From: Polytrichum commune
Taxonomy: Eukaryota > Streptophyta > Polytrichopsida > Polytrichales > Polytrichaceae
DNA length: 64,000 nt
Assembly: GCA_950295325.1 (NCBI GenBank)
Contig: OX485805.1
Coordinates: forward strand, 31,793,501-31,857,500
Reading direction: 5' to 3'
The position numbers and the translations under genes were made by a program. Of this stretch, positions 48,290 through 59,734 are shown piece by piece. The stretch's first letter is position 1. Every line of letters starts with the position of its first letter. Below the pieces are notes generated by a model. That model saw nothing but the letters and a program-made list of their open reading frames with translations. It was not told where the DNA came from and made no database searches.

Positions 48290-48640
48290 ACAACAAAGAT
48301 CCTGGAAAGTAACGGATGAACTACACCTCCCCCACCCCGCTGACGTCACCCGGCGCCCCCTTCCTCCCACCTTCCTTCCCGACGTACCACTTGACCTCCC
48401 CGTGCCCGGGCCGCGCCGCCCGACCCGCTCGTCTGCGTCCCTGTCGTCTCCCACCCGGCCCGGCCCGTCCCTGGCCTCCTTCCTCCACAACACCCACACA
48501 GGGAAGCACAAGCACAGCAGCTTCCACAGCCCCTGCCCCGTCCCTGGCCTCCTTCCTCCACAACACCCACACGGGGAAGCACAAGCACAGCAGCTTCCAT
48601 TGCCCCCGTCGCCTCTCAACTTGGAGCCCTCTCGCAGAAC

Positions 48641-48709
<69 letters not shown>

Positions 48710-49125
48710 TGTGCTCGTCTGTACGCCATTTGCAGTGGAGCCCAGTTGAATCACATCTTGTTCCCACCTCCCCCGCGTCAACGTTTCAAGCTTTTCGGGC
48801 AGGAATTTGGTGTTTTGTGCAGGTTGGGGCGCTCCTTGGAAGGGGAGGGAAATGGAGGAGAGGGATATGTTGCGGTGGCGATGTCGTGGTCAGTGATCGA
48901 AAATGGGAGCATTTGGGAGTGGGGGTGAGTGATCCCACCCTTGGAGGCAGAAAGAATGTTTGCAGATTTCAACGTGTCGAAGGTTTGGGATGTGTTGATG
49001 GTTTTCTGTGGAGTTTGGAGTGTTGTTGGCTTGGGTTTGAGTTGCGATCAGTTGAGGGTTTAGCTTTAAAATTCATTTCACAGATTTGGGTGTGTGGGAT
49101 CCGTGGCCTTTTGGGCTGATTTTTT
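48290..49125 (+). promoter_or_regulatory. GC/CT-rich island resembling a promoter and 5' UTR
   Basis: A sharp rise in GC, a duplicated ~66-bp unit (CCTGGCCTCCTTCCTCCACA at about 48,470 and 48,545), then a long (CT)n run at 48,642-48,708. Downstream are plausible splice signals (TGCAG at about 48,822, GGGG|GTGAGT at about 48,925) and a T/G-rich intron-like stretch with (GTT)n. This looks like the 5' end of a plus-strand gene, but I could not connect it to coding exons. Arg/Glu or Ser/Leu frames across the CT run are artefacts. Confidence 0.35.
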
Positions 49126-49827
49126 GTTGTTGAGATGGGGAGGACATCCTCTGGGCTGGTCTCTAGCTTGCTCTGTTTTGTGTTGTTTTGTTTTGTTGTG
49201 TTTTGTTTCATGTTAGTTTAGCGAAGGTGTCTTCGTTTTCGGTACGTTGTTGCATTTCTGGGTGTCCAAAGGGTTCCATCTCGAGTTTATAGTAGTTATG
49301 TGATGTGTGAGTGGTTGTTGTTGTTGTTGTTGATGGGATGTTGGTAATGTGTTGTTGATGTTGTGCTGATGGTTAACAACTTTTCCAACCAGCCTGAGGA
49401 TATGAAACACATAATTTGTATAAAATGGTTAGGAAATCCTAATGGAGGCCACAGTCACTTTCCTCGTAGGTTTTGGAGTTCTTATGAATATCTCATCCAT
49501 TACGGAAGTGAAGATTCTTGTACTCATAAAATGGCCATATTGGATGTCTGACATTTATTCAATCTAGAATCTGCTTTTAATTCATTCTTTATGAATGTTC
49601 CAATTGGTTTCATGTTTTTGACGAATGGGCTTAATTTCATACATAGTCAACTTTGATTTTTATTTATTTTTTGCTGAAAAGACCATCGAAATTTCTCAAA
49701 CCCTATCGATGACATCCAGAGGCTCAAAAAAATGGACCTTTTACACGTATACGGGTCAAGGGAACTGGGCTTACTTCAATTACGAATCTTAATCGAACAT
49801 TCAATCAAACTTTTCCTTGGGAAAATG
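49126..49827. other. Intron-like or intergenic DNA
   Basis: T/G-rich sequence with (GTT)n near 49,316. A 62-codon frame at 49,363-49,551 (IKWLGNPNGGHSHFPRRFW) could be an exon, but has no recognisable family and no clear splice partners. Confidence 0.3.
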
Positions 49828-50570
49828 GTGTCACTTGCCACTCAAAACTACTCAACGCTCTAAATTGTTACAAAGAGTGGAAGGTTTCCGCAAGCAAAGT
49901 CGTTAATGTTTTTACATTGTGCAAACACCTTATTTGAGCTTTGCTACATAGATTATCCGCAATCAGTGCATGCGACTATTCGAAATTACGCAGTGCAATT
50001 ACATCTTACTCAGGAGTATACTTTTTACTAAAGAAAGCTCAATACAATAAGTTGTTCAAACATTATAGAACATAAATGACTTTACTCAGTAGAATATTGT
50101 AGTCTCATTAAATAGTTATAGCATTACGTAACTCTGCATACTAACACACAGTAATTGTGATAACCAGTGTGGTAAGAAAGGAATTGTATTCTGGACAATT
50201 TATAGCCTTGCATAACTCTGAATCATTAAAAATCCATAAACGGTGCAGGGACCACCAAGTCGCGTTTGTTCCATTTGCATAAGTGAAGGAACGTGATCTT
50301 CTTCCACAGTGGCTTGGTGGGTTTGAGTGGGCAAGGTAGCAGGGGCGCTTGCTTGGCCCTGCTTCGTCGGCGCTCGTGTCCCCAAAATTTTCCTATTGGG
50401 GGAAAGTTATAAATTATAAAGCACCGAATTCCAACACACTCCAAGTGGGGCCTGCCACTCTTGTGTTATCCCGGTGTTGCACAACTAATTGTGCTACCTT
50501 GTGAGCTTGCTGTCCGGTGCTAATAAGCTTAATAAGTACCGACAATTTCATAGTGCGTGGGGATGTATGT
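49828..50570. repeat. Foldback-family repeat copy
   Basis: A second copy of the repeat at 44,690-45,290, sharing GAGTGGAAGGTTTCCGCAAG-type sequence, the CGCGTTTGTTCCATTTGCAT block and TACCGACAATTTCATxGTGC at its right end. It has a unique ~100-bp insertion-like segment at about 50,300-50,400. Confidence 0.6.
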
Positions 50571-50574
50571 ATAG

Positions 50575-50870
50575 AGGATGTATGCTTTGTTGGTAGAAAT
50601 TTGCATTTTAAACGCCTACTCGCTAGAATCATGCGTTGAGTCCATTTTCTTGGCCCAAAGGCAGACCTTTCAAATTGTTTTTTGTTCTTGCTTACAATTA
50701 CGTGATAGTTCCCTGGGGCCATTCATCGTAGCAACGCCTAGTCAATACCTATCTGTTTTAAAGCTATCCTTGCAAGTGACTGCAAGCGTGTATGTAGGGA
50801 GTTCAAAGCGGATTGCATGCTCCAGAAGAAAGTGATTTTATGGACATTTGTGAATTTTGTGTCTCCCTAC
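50575..50870 (+). repeat. Repeat shared with the NLR upstream region, copy 1
   Basis: CGCTAGAATCxTGC, TTTTCTTGGxCCAAAG and CCTxGGGGCCAxTCATxGTAG occur here and in the same order at about 52,830-52,955. The second copy lies about 600 bp upstream of the NLR start. It could be a duplicated 5' UTR/promoter of an NLR gene or simply a transposon piece. Confidence 0.5.
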
Positions 50871-51639
50871 TTTTGTTACTTCATGTGGTACTTGTAACTT
50901 AATTGTGTTCTTGATTGAGTTGTGGCCATGGCCAGTCAGTCACATGTAGAGTATGGAGCCTGTTGTTGGGTAGACTCGATTCGATTGAATGTATTTGAAT
51001 CCACTGCTCTGCGAATTGTGTAAGATAGGACACCGATCTGTTACAAGAATCTTAGAAATTGTACAATCCATAGCATGTTTGGAAGCAAGATGGAGCTCAC
51101 ACCTCTACAATTTAGTTCGTTCCTCTCAACCTTGAACTGTATATTGTTCACTTGGTTTTTTTTATAGTGTGTTGTACTGACATCAAATCAATCAACTCTA
51201 GGGAGTTTAGGGTTCCTTGAGTGGAAGTGGATGTGCCAAAATCCTCGTATGACATGACTTATCTGCAAATTGTTTCCCGGTTTTTTAGAACAGTTGGTAC
51301 CCTCACCTTCAAATATGTGATACTTTTCGTTCTCTCTAGTATTCTGGTGGTACAAAAGTGTCCGAGGGGGTTCAGACCATTTCATGACCTACTCTTAGCG
51401 AAGTGGTCGGGATAGTGAGGAAATGGGCTCCCTTGCTTTTTGTACTCATTCGTGCTGATGACTGGAAACTTTTCCACAGTTTGATCACTCAAAATGCATA
51501 TTTTTAAGTCTGCTTCCACACATCTGAGCGAGAAAGACTTCAAGCCCGGAGGATAGTTCATGTAGAAAGTGTTATATCTCAATATCATCGCATTTTTGTC
51601 ACTCAAAAAAATTAGTAGTGATGATGACATGGTTCACGA
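50871..51639. other. Intergenic DNA, nothing recognised
   Basis: Moderately AT-rich, no supported gene. Parts resemble a 3' UTR in composition, which would fit a lost gene copy between the two repeat copies. Confidence 0.35.
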
Positions 51640-52260
51640 GGCTCTAGATAGAGTAGCGTGTGGATGGGAAGTTTGTATTGCTCTTCTTACAGAATGATCG
51701 ATTGCAATGATTGAAGATGCGCAAATTCGTTTCAAATATCTCCCCGATGTGGATTTCATAGATCATCTCTTTGTCGGGAATATTGAAGTTGTGACTGTTG
51801 ATGTGTATTTTCAGAGGCTAGGATCATTGGTTGTTGAGGAAGCCAACAATGAATGTTGGAATAGGGGTGTTCCAACTTTGAAGCAACTTGATACTTTCTT
51901 GTGTTTAGCGAAAGGGTACTTCTTTTGATAAGGTGAGAGACTATTCATGGGGTCCTTTTTATGGAGATATAAACTTCAACGGACATTCACAAGTGATTGT
52001 TCATCTTCGTATGAGTATCAATAATGGAGGCATTTACCATATGCTAGCTGAATGCATAGCTGCAACTAATTTTTTTTTGCATCTAATGATGTCTTCCAGG
52101 TGTACATTTTAAATCATCACGGTTGTGATCATCATTGTACAACCCGAGGGTTATACGCTTCTTTGGGAAGGGAGCAAAGTTGTCGCAAACAATTATACTC
52201 TTGTAGGTGGTGTTGAAGGAGATGGTGCCAGACTACAAGGTGAGCATTTCTAGACCTCAA
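51640..52260 (+). pseudogene. Open fragments of an unrecognised gene
   Basis: Consecutive plus-strand frames read like protein but change frame: 51,707-51,928 (VDFIDHLFVGNIEVVTVDVY), then about 51,918-52,080 (FDKVRDYSWGPFYGDINF, AECIAATNFFLHL), then about 52,110-52,240 (EGYTLLWEGSKVVANNYTLV). I recognise no family. It could be a degraded gene or transposon. Confidence 0.3.
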
Positions 52261-52789
52261 GACTTATGATGAGCTTGTTAGTTCCAAATCATTTGAAACG
52301 TATGTAACCATTCGGGCTCAATTGTTTACTCGTCTGGTTCGTCTAGATGCATGAGGGTTTGCAGTTCTTTCTTGTGTTACCTCTGTTCTTGTGAAGAGCT
52401 ACCTTTGTGGAAGGTATGGATATACCTACTTAGTGAGGATTTGGCATGCAAAAAAATGAGGAAGTTGAATTGTTTGTCAGGGTTTACTTGTCCTCGTACG
52501 AGAATGTAGGAAATAACACTACAAAGGAAAGAATTCAAGAGCAAGGGCCCTTGATAGGTTGTTGGGGAACAAACCATTAATGGAAATGATTTTCTTATCT
52601 CTGTTTTTTTTTTAGTGTTTTGAATCATGTTGAAATTAAAAAAAAAGGTCGATATTCTCTTTGTGCATATTTCAATATTAGGAGCTCCATCTTTAGACAT
52701 TTTGAGATATTTCATTGGAGTACTTTGTCGGTGTCATGAAAAAGTTGGAATTTATGTGGGTTGTATGTTTGGTGTTGGTAGTTGTTTAC

Positions 52790-53000
52790 GCATGTGTGCG
52801 CTTGGCTTGTGGGAATTCACATATTGAGCACTAAGTCGCTAGAATCTTGCCCAAGGTCGTTTTCTTGGTCCAAAGTTGAACCTATTCACTTGCTTTTGTT
52901 CCTCAGCATAGTATTGTTACAATTCCTTGGGGCCACTCATTGTAGTACTTCCATTGTTCCATAGGCAACCTGCTCTCGTGCTTTGGTTGATGCTCATAAA
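52790..53000 (+). repeat. Repeat upstream of the NLR, copy 2
   Basis: Partner of the repeat at 50,575-50,870 (see motifs there). It lies within the region expected to hold the NLR promoter or a 5' UTR exon. Confidence 0.5.
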
Positions 53001-53385
53001 CAAGTTATGAACTAAGGAAATCGTTGGTGGTACTTCATGCAATGTTGTGATGGTGCACAACTATAACAAATGCTTGTCGGCTAGTTGCGCAACAATCTAT
53101 AATAATGCTATTGCTTGTAGAAACCATTATGTATCAATGTCATAGGTTGGAAAACATCCTCATAGATGCTGGATGAAATAGGCTCACTAGTGCAACCTTT
53201 TGAATACTGTGATTTGTTTTGTTCATTTGGGGTTTGAAGTCATTGAGAAAGCATCAAGCTCAACTATTTGAACAATTTATGTGTATTCTCCATGTGAGGA
53301 TATCCTACATTGTAGAATGATGTTTTGGCACAAACAATTCCAGAGAGCACACCATTGTATTGTCTCCTATGATTTTGTTGAAAGT

Positions 53386-53547
53386 TTACTAGAGGAAGTT
53401 ACAAACTTCCCTAAGGTTTTGTGTCTTGCATATTGGTATATCACATAATTATGTTGATTGTGATGTTTTTTGTTTGGTTTTCCAGCTACATGTGCAAATT
53501 ATGACAAACATACAAGGCTTACTAGAGGAAGTTACAAACTTCCCTAA
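53386..53547 (+). repeat. 29-bp direct duplication at the NLR start
   Basis: TTACTAGAGGAAGTTACAAA followed by CTTCCCTAA occurs at 53,386-53,414 and again at 53,519-53,547. The second copy is coding (LLEEVTNFPK). The first is preceded by an AG and followed by GGTTTTG, so it could be a duplicated miniature exon. An intron-like polypyrimidine-CAG (53,472-53,485) lies between them. Confidence 0.8.
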
Positions 53548-56500
53548 AATAGAGGAGAATCCAAAGGTTTTGAATAGTAGGCAATGCAAGAATTTGTTGG
53601 TGAACATTCAAAATGGTGTGGAAACAATTCAAAGCATGATCGATGGTGCCTATGGGGGGGATGTGTTCCACCAAGTAGAGCAAGAGATGCTTGGTATTAT
53701 GAAGAAAGCAAGGCATATGGTTGAAGAATGTTGCAAGGTTGGTGATTGGTGTCGAGTGGTGGTAATGCAATTGAATAACAAAGAATCCTTCAGAGAACTT
53801 CTCTTGGACTTTGAGTATTGTTTCCACACAATGTGCGAAATATTTTGCCAATCTTTTCCCAGTCGTGAAGTTGAAATCCGAGATATGGAAAAGTCTACAA
53901 CATTCTACCCGACAACCATTGATGAAGTTGAGCAAGACCAAAATGCAATATTTGAACGACTTTCCAAGGAAGTTGATTTGTGCACAATTGACAATTGCCA
54001 CGATCATTGCATGCTTTTGCGATATTTGATGGAACGAATAAGGGGGTTGCAAAAGGCCACGGGTGGTGAATTAGATAGCATCATCTTTCCATATAACTTT
54101 GAATCCCCTGACTATGGGAAGGCACCTAAGCTTTTGGGTAATGGGGCGTATGGGAGTGTATACTCAACCCAATGGTTTGGATTTGAAACTGCTACAAAGA
54201 TTTTCAGAGTTGAGAACCTTGAGCATGAAACAATTGTTCGCAAGGAGGCTAGTATTTTGGGCGGATTGGATCATCCCAATATCATCAAGTTTTTTGGTTG
54301 TGGCTTATCAACGGAATGTGACGCACGTGCAAGAGAAAGTAAAAGATTTGAAATCGTCATGGAACAAGGAATTTTGAGCTTATCAGGGTTTTTGAAAGGA
54401 GATATGCTCACAGAAGCAATGGGAGTTGACATTTTGATACAAATTGCAAGTGGAATGTGTTATCTTCATGACATGAAAGTGGCGCATCGTGATTTGAAGC
54501 CCGATAATGTTATATTGACTTCAACGGGTGGCTCAACATTGGAACATGTGCATGTGAAGATACTTGATTTTGGGATTTCAAAGATTGAAGTGAAAAACTC
54601 CCCACAAGTGCCTACAAATGGAGGTTGTTTTGGTACTCTTGGATATATGGCACCTGAAGCTCATACAAAACGAAGATCAGAAGTGGATGCATTCAAAATG
54701 GATGTGTTTAGTTTTGGCACGATGTGCTACGAGATTCTTTCGAACAAAAGACCTTACAGTGGAGAGAGGTATTGTGACTATGTGAGGTATTTGGAAAATG
54801 AGAGACTGGAGTTACCTAAAACTTGCTCTAAAGATTTGAAATCATTGATACATGAATGTCGGTCTTTGAAGCCTTTGAACAGGCCCACATTCCTTGATAT
54901 CTTTGAGAGGTTGAGAAAAGTCAAAAGTGATGCAATGCTCAAGGTTCCTAGTGATGTGAGAGTGGCTAAAATTTTGCACGAATCCACAACTCCTAGCAAT
55001 TTTATTGAATATCCAAAGCGATGTTGGACAATGGTCAAACAAAAACTCCATGCATTCAATATATGGGCCATTCTTCTTTTGTGGCAAATGTTTATCACCT
55101 TTGCTCAATGGTTGCCACGTTACATATCAAATTTCTTGGAGGCAAATTCCATTTCGTCATCAAGTGCTCAAGAGAATTCAAACATCAGAACATCAAATAA
55201 AATAGCTCATCAGGTAAGCATTGAATGAGGTCAACCTTCATTATCAACTTTTAGTAGGGGTCTAAAGGTTGTGCATTGTGACTTTATTGGTAAACTTTGG
55301 AATTTAGTGGTATTTTTCTAGTGAGGTTTGTTAGATGGCAATGAAAGTTTTCATTTGACATTTTATGCAGGTCACTAAGGAAACAAAGCGAATCTCCAAA
55401 TTGATCGGACTCGAAGGAAAGATATTGGAATTGGAGAAGCAACTTCACGACCTTGGTAGGTTGGGGATTCTTGGCATGGGAGGAATTGGCAAATCAACTT
55501 TGGCAAATGCTCTAAGCGACCATGTTTCCCACAAATTTGGTGCGACATGCTTCGTGGGTGACTTTACATGTGAAAGTTGTACCATTCACGTGAAATACAA
55601 ACTACAAGATGTGAAAGAGCCACCTCAAACCAAAATATTGAAAGAAGGGCACAAATTTTTGAAACAATTGCAAGAGACCGAAAAAATCCTTATTGTTTTG
55701 GACAATGTGGGCAACGCAACGCAACTGGAAGAACTATTAGGTGATTGCACATGTCTTGATGTTCATGGTAGCAAACTAATTGCTACTTCCCGTAGTTGGG
55801 AGTCTTTGAAACAACATGTACCTATAAATGGTAAAGTAGATATGGAGACCCTTGATAAAGATCAATCCACAAAATTATTTTCTCTCCATGCATTTGCGAC
55901 CAACCAACCATGTTTGCCATATTTGGAACATGTAGTTGAGAAGATTGTAAAGGCTTGTGATGGGCTTCCTTTGAGTTTGGAGGTGATGGGTAGTTATTTG
56001 TATGGAGAAAGGAGGTTGAGAATTTGGGAGCGAACTTTACAAAGGTTGTTGAGGGCAAGACATGATGGAAGCATAGATGGAAAAATATGGGAAACATTGA
56101 GGATTAGCTTTGATGAACTCGGTGAGAAAGAACAAAGTATGTTTTTAGACATATGTTGTTTCTTTTCCAAGGGCTCCTCAATTGGTGATTGGAAGTTTAC
56201 AAAAGCAACACTACTTAGAAAGTTTCATGATGACATCAATAGTGCCCAACAAACATTGGAAAGTCTACAAGACAAATCATTGGTGAAATTTGACAAAAGG
56301 GGCATTTTGGATATACATGATCAATTGCGGGATATGGGACGCATGATTGTTGAAAAAGAGTTTCAACAAACTCGAGCGTGGAATTTATCTTTGACAACAT
56401 TCCTCAAACATTGGAATCACAAGGTATGATACATAATGCAAATGAAATTGTAGATTCTTTGCTACTTTGTTAGAATATGGTGATAATTATACTAGGGAAT

Positions 56501-59500
56501 TAATTGCATGTGGTGTTGTACTTGCAGGGCATAGAACTTGTGGAAGGCCTTTCATTTACTACGTTTGAAAGGAATAATTCTACAATTCACACAAATGTAG
56601 GTGTGAACACTATGAAAAACCTACGATTTTTAAGTATTAACAATTGTGAACATACCGACATGCTTTTAGCTATCATTACCAAAACTGTGACACTGAAATG
56701 GTTGAGGATCCATTTCTCAAACATTTTACAGCAACATAGGTATTTTATCAACGAATTCATGAATGTTGGTGAAGACCACCTTCAACAATTGGGTGTACTT
56801 GAACTATTTGAAATCATAATTTGCACACCTACTATATTCCAAAATTTCCAACCTAAATTCTTGAAAGAAGTATCTTTCATCAAGTGCACGTTCCCACAAG
56901 GGCAATTTCCAGTTGGCCTTGGAAAGTTAGAATTGGAAGAACTCACCATTTCTCAATGCAAAAATTTGAAAACACTACCCAAAGACTTAATCGATTTGTC
57001 ATCTCTAGTCAAATTGAACATCTCAAGATGTCTGAGCTTGAAGGAGTTCCCATCCGGAATATCCACTCTCAAGGCTTTGGAGGAATTGCATTTCAATGGA
57101 TGCAAATCTTTGAGGAAAATACCGGAAGGGTTGGGGGGGTTGACTTGTTTGAAGGAATTGTACATGTGGGATTGCGAGGCCTTGGAGGAGTTCCCTTCCG
57201 GAATATGCACTCTCAAGGCTTTGGAGGAATTGCATTTCAATGGATGCAAATCACTCAGGAAAATACCGGAAGGGTTAGGGGGGTTGACTTGTTTGAGGAA
57301 ATTGTACATGTGGGATTGCGAGGCCTTAGAGGAGTTCCCTTCCGGAATATGCACTCTCAAGGCTTTGGAGGAATTGTCATTCAAAGGATGCAAATCTTTG
57401 AGGAAAATACCGGAAGGGTTGGGGGGGTTGACATGTTTGAAGAAATTGTACATGTGGGATTGCGAGGCCTTGGAGGAGTTCCCTTCCGGAATATGCACTC
57501 TCAAGGCTTTGGAGGAATTGCATTTCAATGGATGCAAATCACTCAGGGAAATACCGGAAGGGTTGGGGGGATTGACTTGTTTGAGAAAATTGTACATGTG
57601 GGATTGCGAGGCCTTAGAGGAGTTCCCTTCCGGAATATGCACTCTGGAGGCTTTGGAGGAATTGCATTTCAATGGATGCAAATCTTTGAAGAAAATACCG
57701 GAAGGGTTGGGGGGCTTGACATGTTTGAAGAAATTGATGATGTGGGATTGCAAGGCCTTGGAGGAGTTCCCTTCCGGAATATGCACTCTCAAGGCTTTGG
57801 AGGAATTGCATTTCAATGAATGCAAATCTTTGAAGAAAATACCGGAAGGGTTGGGGGGCTTGACATGTTTGAAGAAATTGATGATGTGGGATTGCAAGGA
57901 CTTGAAGGAGTTCCCTTCGGGAATGTGCACTCTCAAGTCTTTGGAGGAATTAGATTTCACTGGATGCAAATCTTTACAGAAAATACCAGAAGGGTTAGGA
58001 GGATTGACTTGTTTGAGGAAATTGTACATGTCACGTTGCGAAGCCTTGGAGGAGTTCCCTTCCGGAATATGCACTCTCGAGGCTTTGGAGGAATTGTCAT
58101 TCAAAGGATGCAAATCTTTGAGGAAAATACCGGAAGGGTTGGGGGGGTTGACTTGTTTGAAGGAATTGTACATGTCACATTGCGAGGCCTTGGAGGAGTT
58201 CCCTTCCGGAATATGCACTCTCAAGGTTTTGGAGGAATTGCATTTCGATGGATGCAAATCACTCAGGGAAATACCGGAAGGGTTGGGGGGGTTGACTTGT
58301 TTGAAGAAATTGTACATGTCACGTTGCGAAGCCTTGGAGGAGTTCCCTTCCGGAATATGCACTCTCAAGGCTTTGGAGGAATTAGATTTCACTAGATGCA
58401 AATATTTACGGAAAATACCAGATGGGTTGGGGGGGTTGGCTTGTTTGAAGAAATTGTACACGTCGGAATGCGAGGCCCTTGAGGAGTTCCCTTCCGGAAT
58501 ATGCACTCTCAAGGCTTTGGAGGAATTGTCATTCAAAGGATGCAAATCTTTGAGGAAAATACCGGAAGGGTTGGGGGGGTTGACTTGTTTGAGGAAATTG
58601 TACATGTGGGATTGCGAGGCCTTGGAGGAGTTCCCTTCCGGAATATGCACTCTCAAGGCTTTGGAGGAATTGCATTTCAATGGATGCAAATCGGTCAGGG
58701 AAATACCGGAAGGGTTGGGGGGATTGACTTGTTTGAGAAAATTGTACATGTGGGATTGCGAGGCCTTAGAGGAGTTCCCTTCCGGAATATGCACTCTCAA
58801 GACTTTGGAGGAATTGCATTTCAATGGATGCAAATCTTTGAGGAAAATACCGGAAGGGTTGGGGGGTTTGACATGTTTGAAGAAATTGATGATGTGGGAT
58901 TGCAAGGCCTTGGAGGAGTTCCCTTCCGGAATATGCACTCTCAAGGCTTTGGAGGAATTGCATTTCAATGGATGCAAATCACTCAGGGAAATACCAGAAG
59001 GGTTGGGGGGATTGACTTGTTTGAGGAAATTGTACATGTGGGATTGCGAGGCCTTAGAGGAGTTCCCTTCCGGATTATGCACTTTCAAGACTTTGGAGGA
59101 ATTGTCATTCCAAGGATGCAAATCTTTGAGGAAAATACCGGAAGGGTTGGGGGGGTTGACTTGTTTGAAGGAATTGTACATGTGGGATTGCGAGGCCTTG
59201 GAGGAGTTGCCTTCCGGAATATGCACTCTCAAGGCTTTGGAGGAATTGCATTTCAACGGATGCAAATCACTCAGGGAAATACCGGAAGGATTGGGGGGGT
59301 TGACTCGTTTGAAGGAATTGTACATGTGGGATTGCAAGGCCTTGGAGGAGTTCCCTTCCGGATTATGCACTCTCAAGGCTTTGGAGGAATTGCATTTCAA
59401 TGGATGCAAATCTTTGAGGAAAATACCGGAAGGGTTGGGGGGCTTGACATGTTTGAAGAAATTGATGATGTGGGATTGCAAGGCCTTGGAGGAGTTCCCT

Positions 59501-59734
59501 TCCGGAATATGCACTCTCAAGGCTTTGGAGGAATTGCATTTCAATGGATGCAAATCACTCAGGGAAATACCGGAAGGGTTGGGGGGGTTGACTTGTTTGA
59601 GGAAATTGTACATGTGGGATTGCGAGGCCTTGGAGGAGTTCCCTTCCGGAATATGCACTCTCAAGGCTTTGAAGGAATTGCATTTCAATGGATGCAAATC
59701 ACTCAGGGAAATACCGGAAGGGTTGGGGGGTTGA
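53501..59734 (+). CDS. NLR: DUF1221/MLKL-like helical domain + kinase + NB-ARC + LRR (about 1,990 aa)
   Basis: Candidate intracellular immune receptor. Exons 53501-55213, 55371-56423 and 56528-59734, both junctions GT-AG in phase 0. I start at ATG 53501 because a splice acceptor (TTTTCCAG) ends at 53,485 and codons before it look intronic. Residues about 1-190 are helical, with CCKVGDWCRVVVMQLNNKES as in DUF1221 of plant MLKL-type kinases. The kinase (about 205-490) has GNGAYGSV, the ATK lysine, HRDLKPDN, DFG and APE. IWAILLLWQMFITF (about 518-533) is hydrophobic. NB-ARC (about 572-890): P-loop GMGGIGKST, ILIVLDNV, GLPLSL, TNL-like FLDICCFF and an MHD-type IHD. LRRs run from about 1,100 to the end, 19 full 48-residue double repeats, stopping abruptly at a G-tract indel with more units beyond. 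Such kinase-NBS-LRR proteins are known from mosses. Signalling through the kinase or membrane action of the helical domain is inference. Confidence 0.88.

Noticed and set aside
48209..49119. Arg/Glu- or Ser/Leu-repeat ORFs across the CT run
   Set aside because: They are translations of a microsatellite with GC-rich flanks.
56953..59697. 914-codon antisense ORF across the LRR array
   Set aside because: It is a consequence of a 144-bp stop-free repeat; its sequence is purely periodic and antisense to a clear LRR protein.
58501..59700. Long plus-strand ORFs of FGGIAFQWMQI-type repeats (588 and 311 codons)
   Set aside because: They are alternative frames of the same LRR units. Only the part after 59,735 carries real LRR codons.
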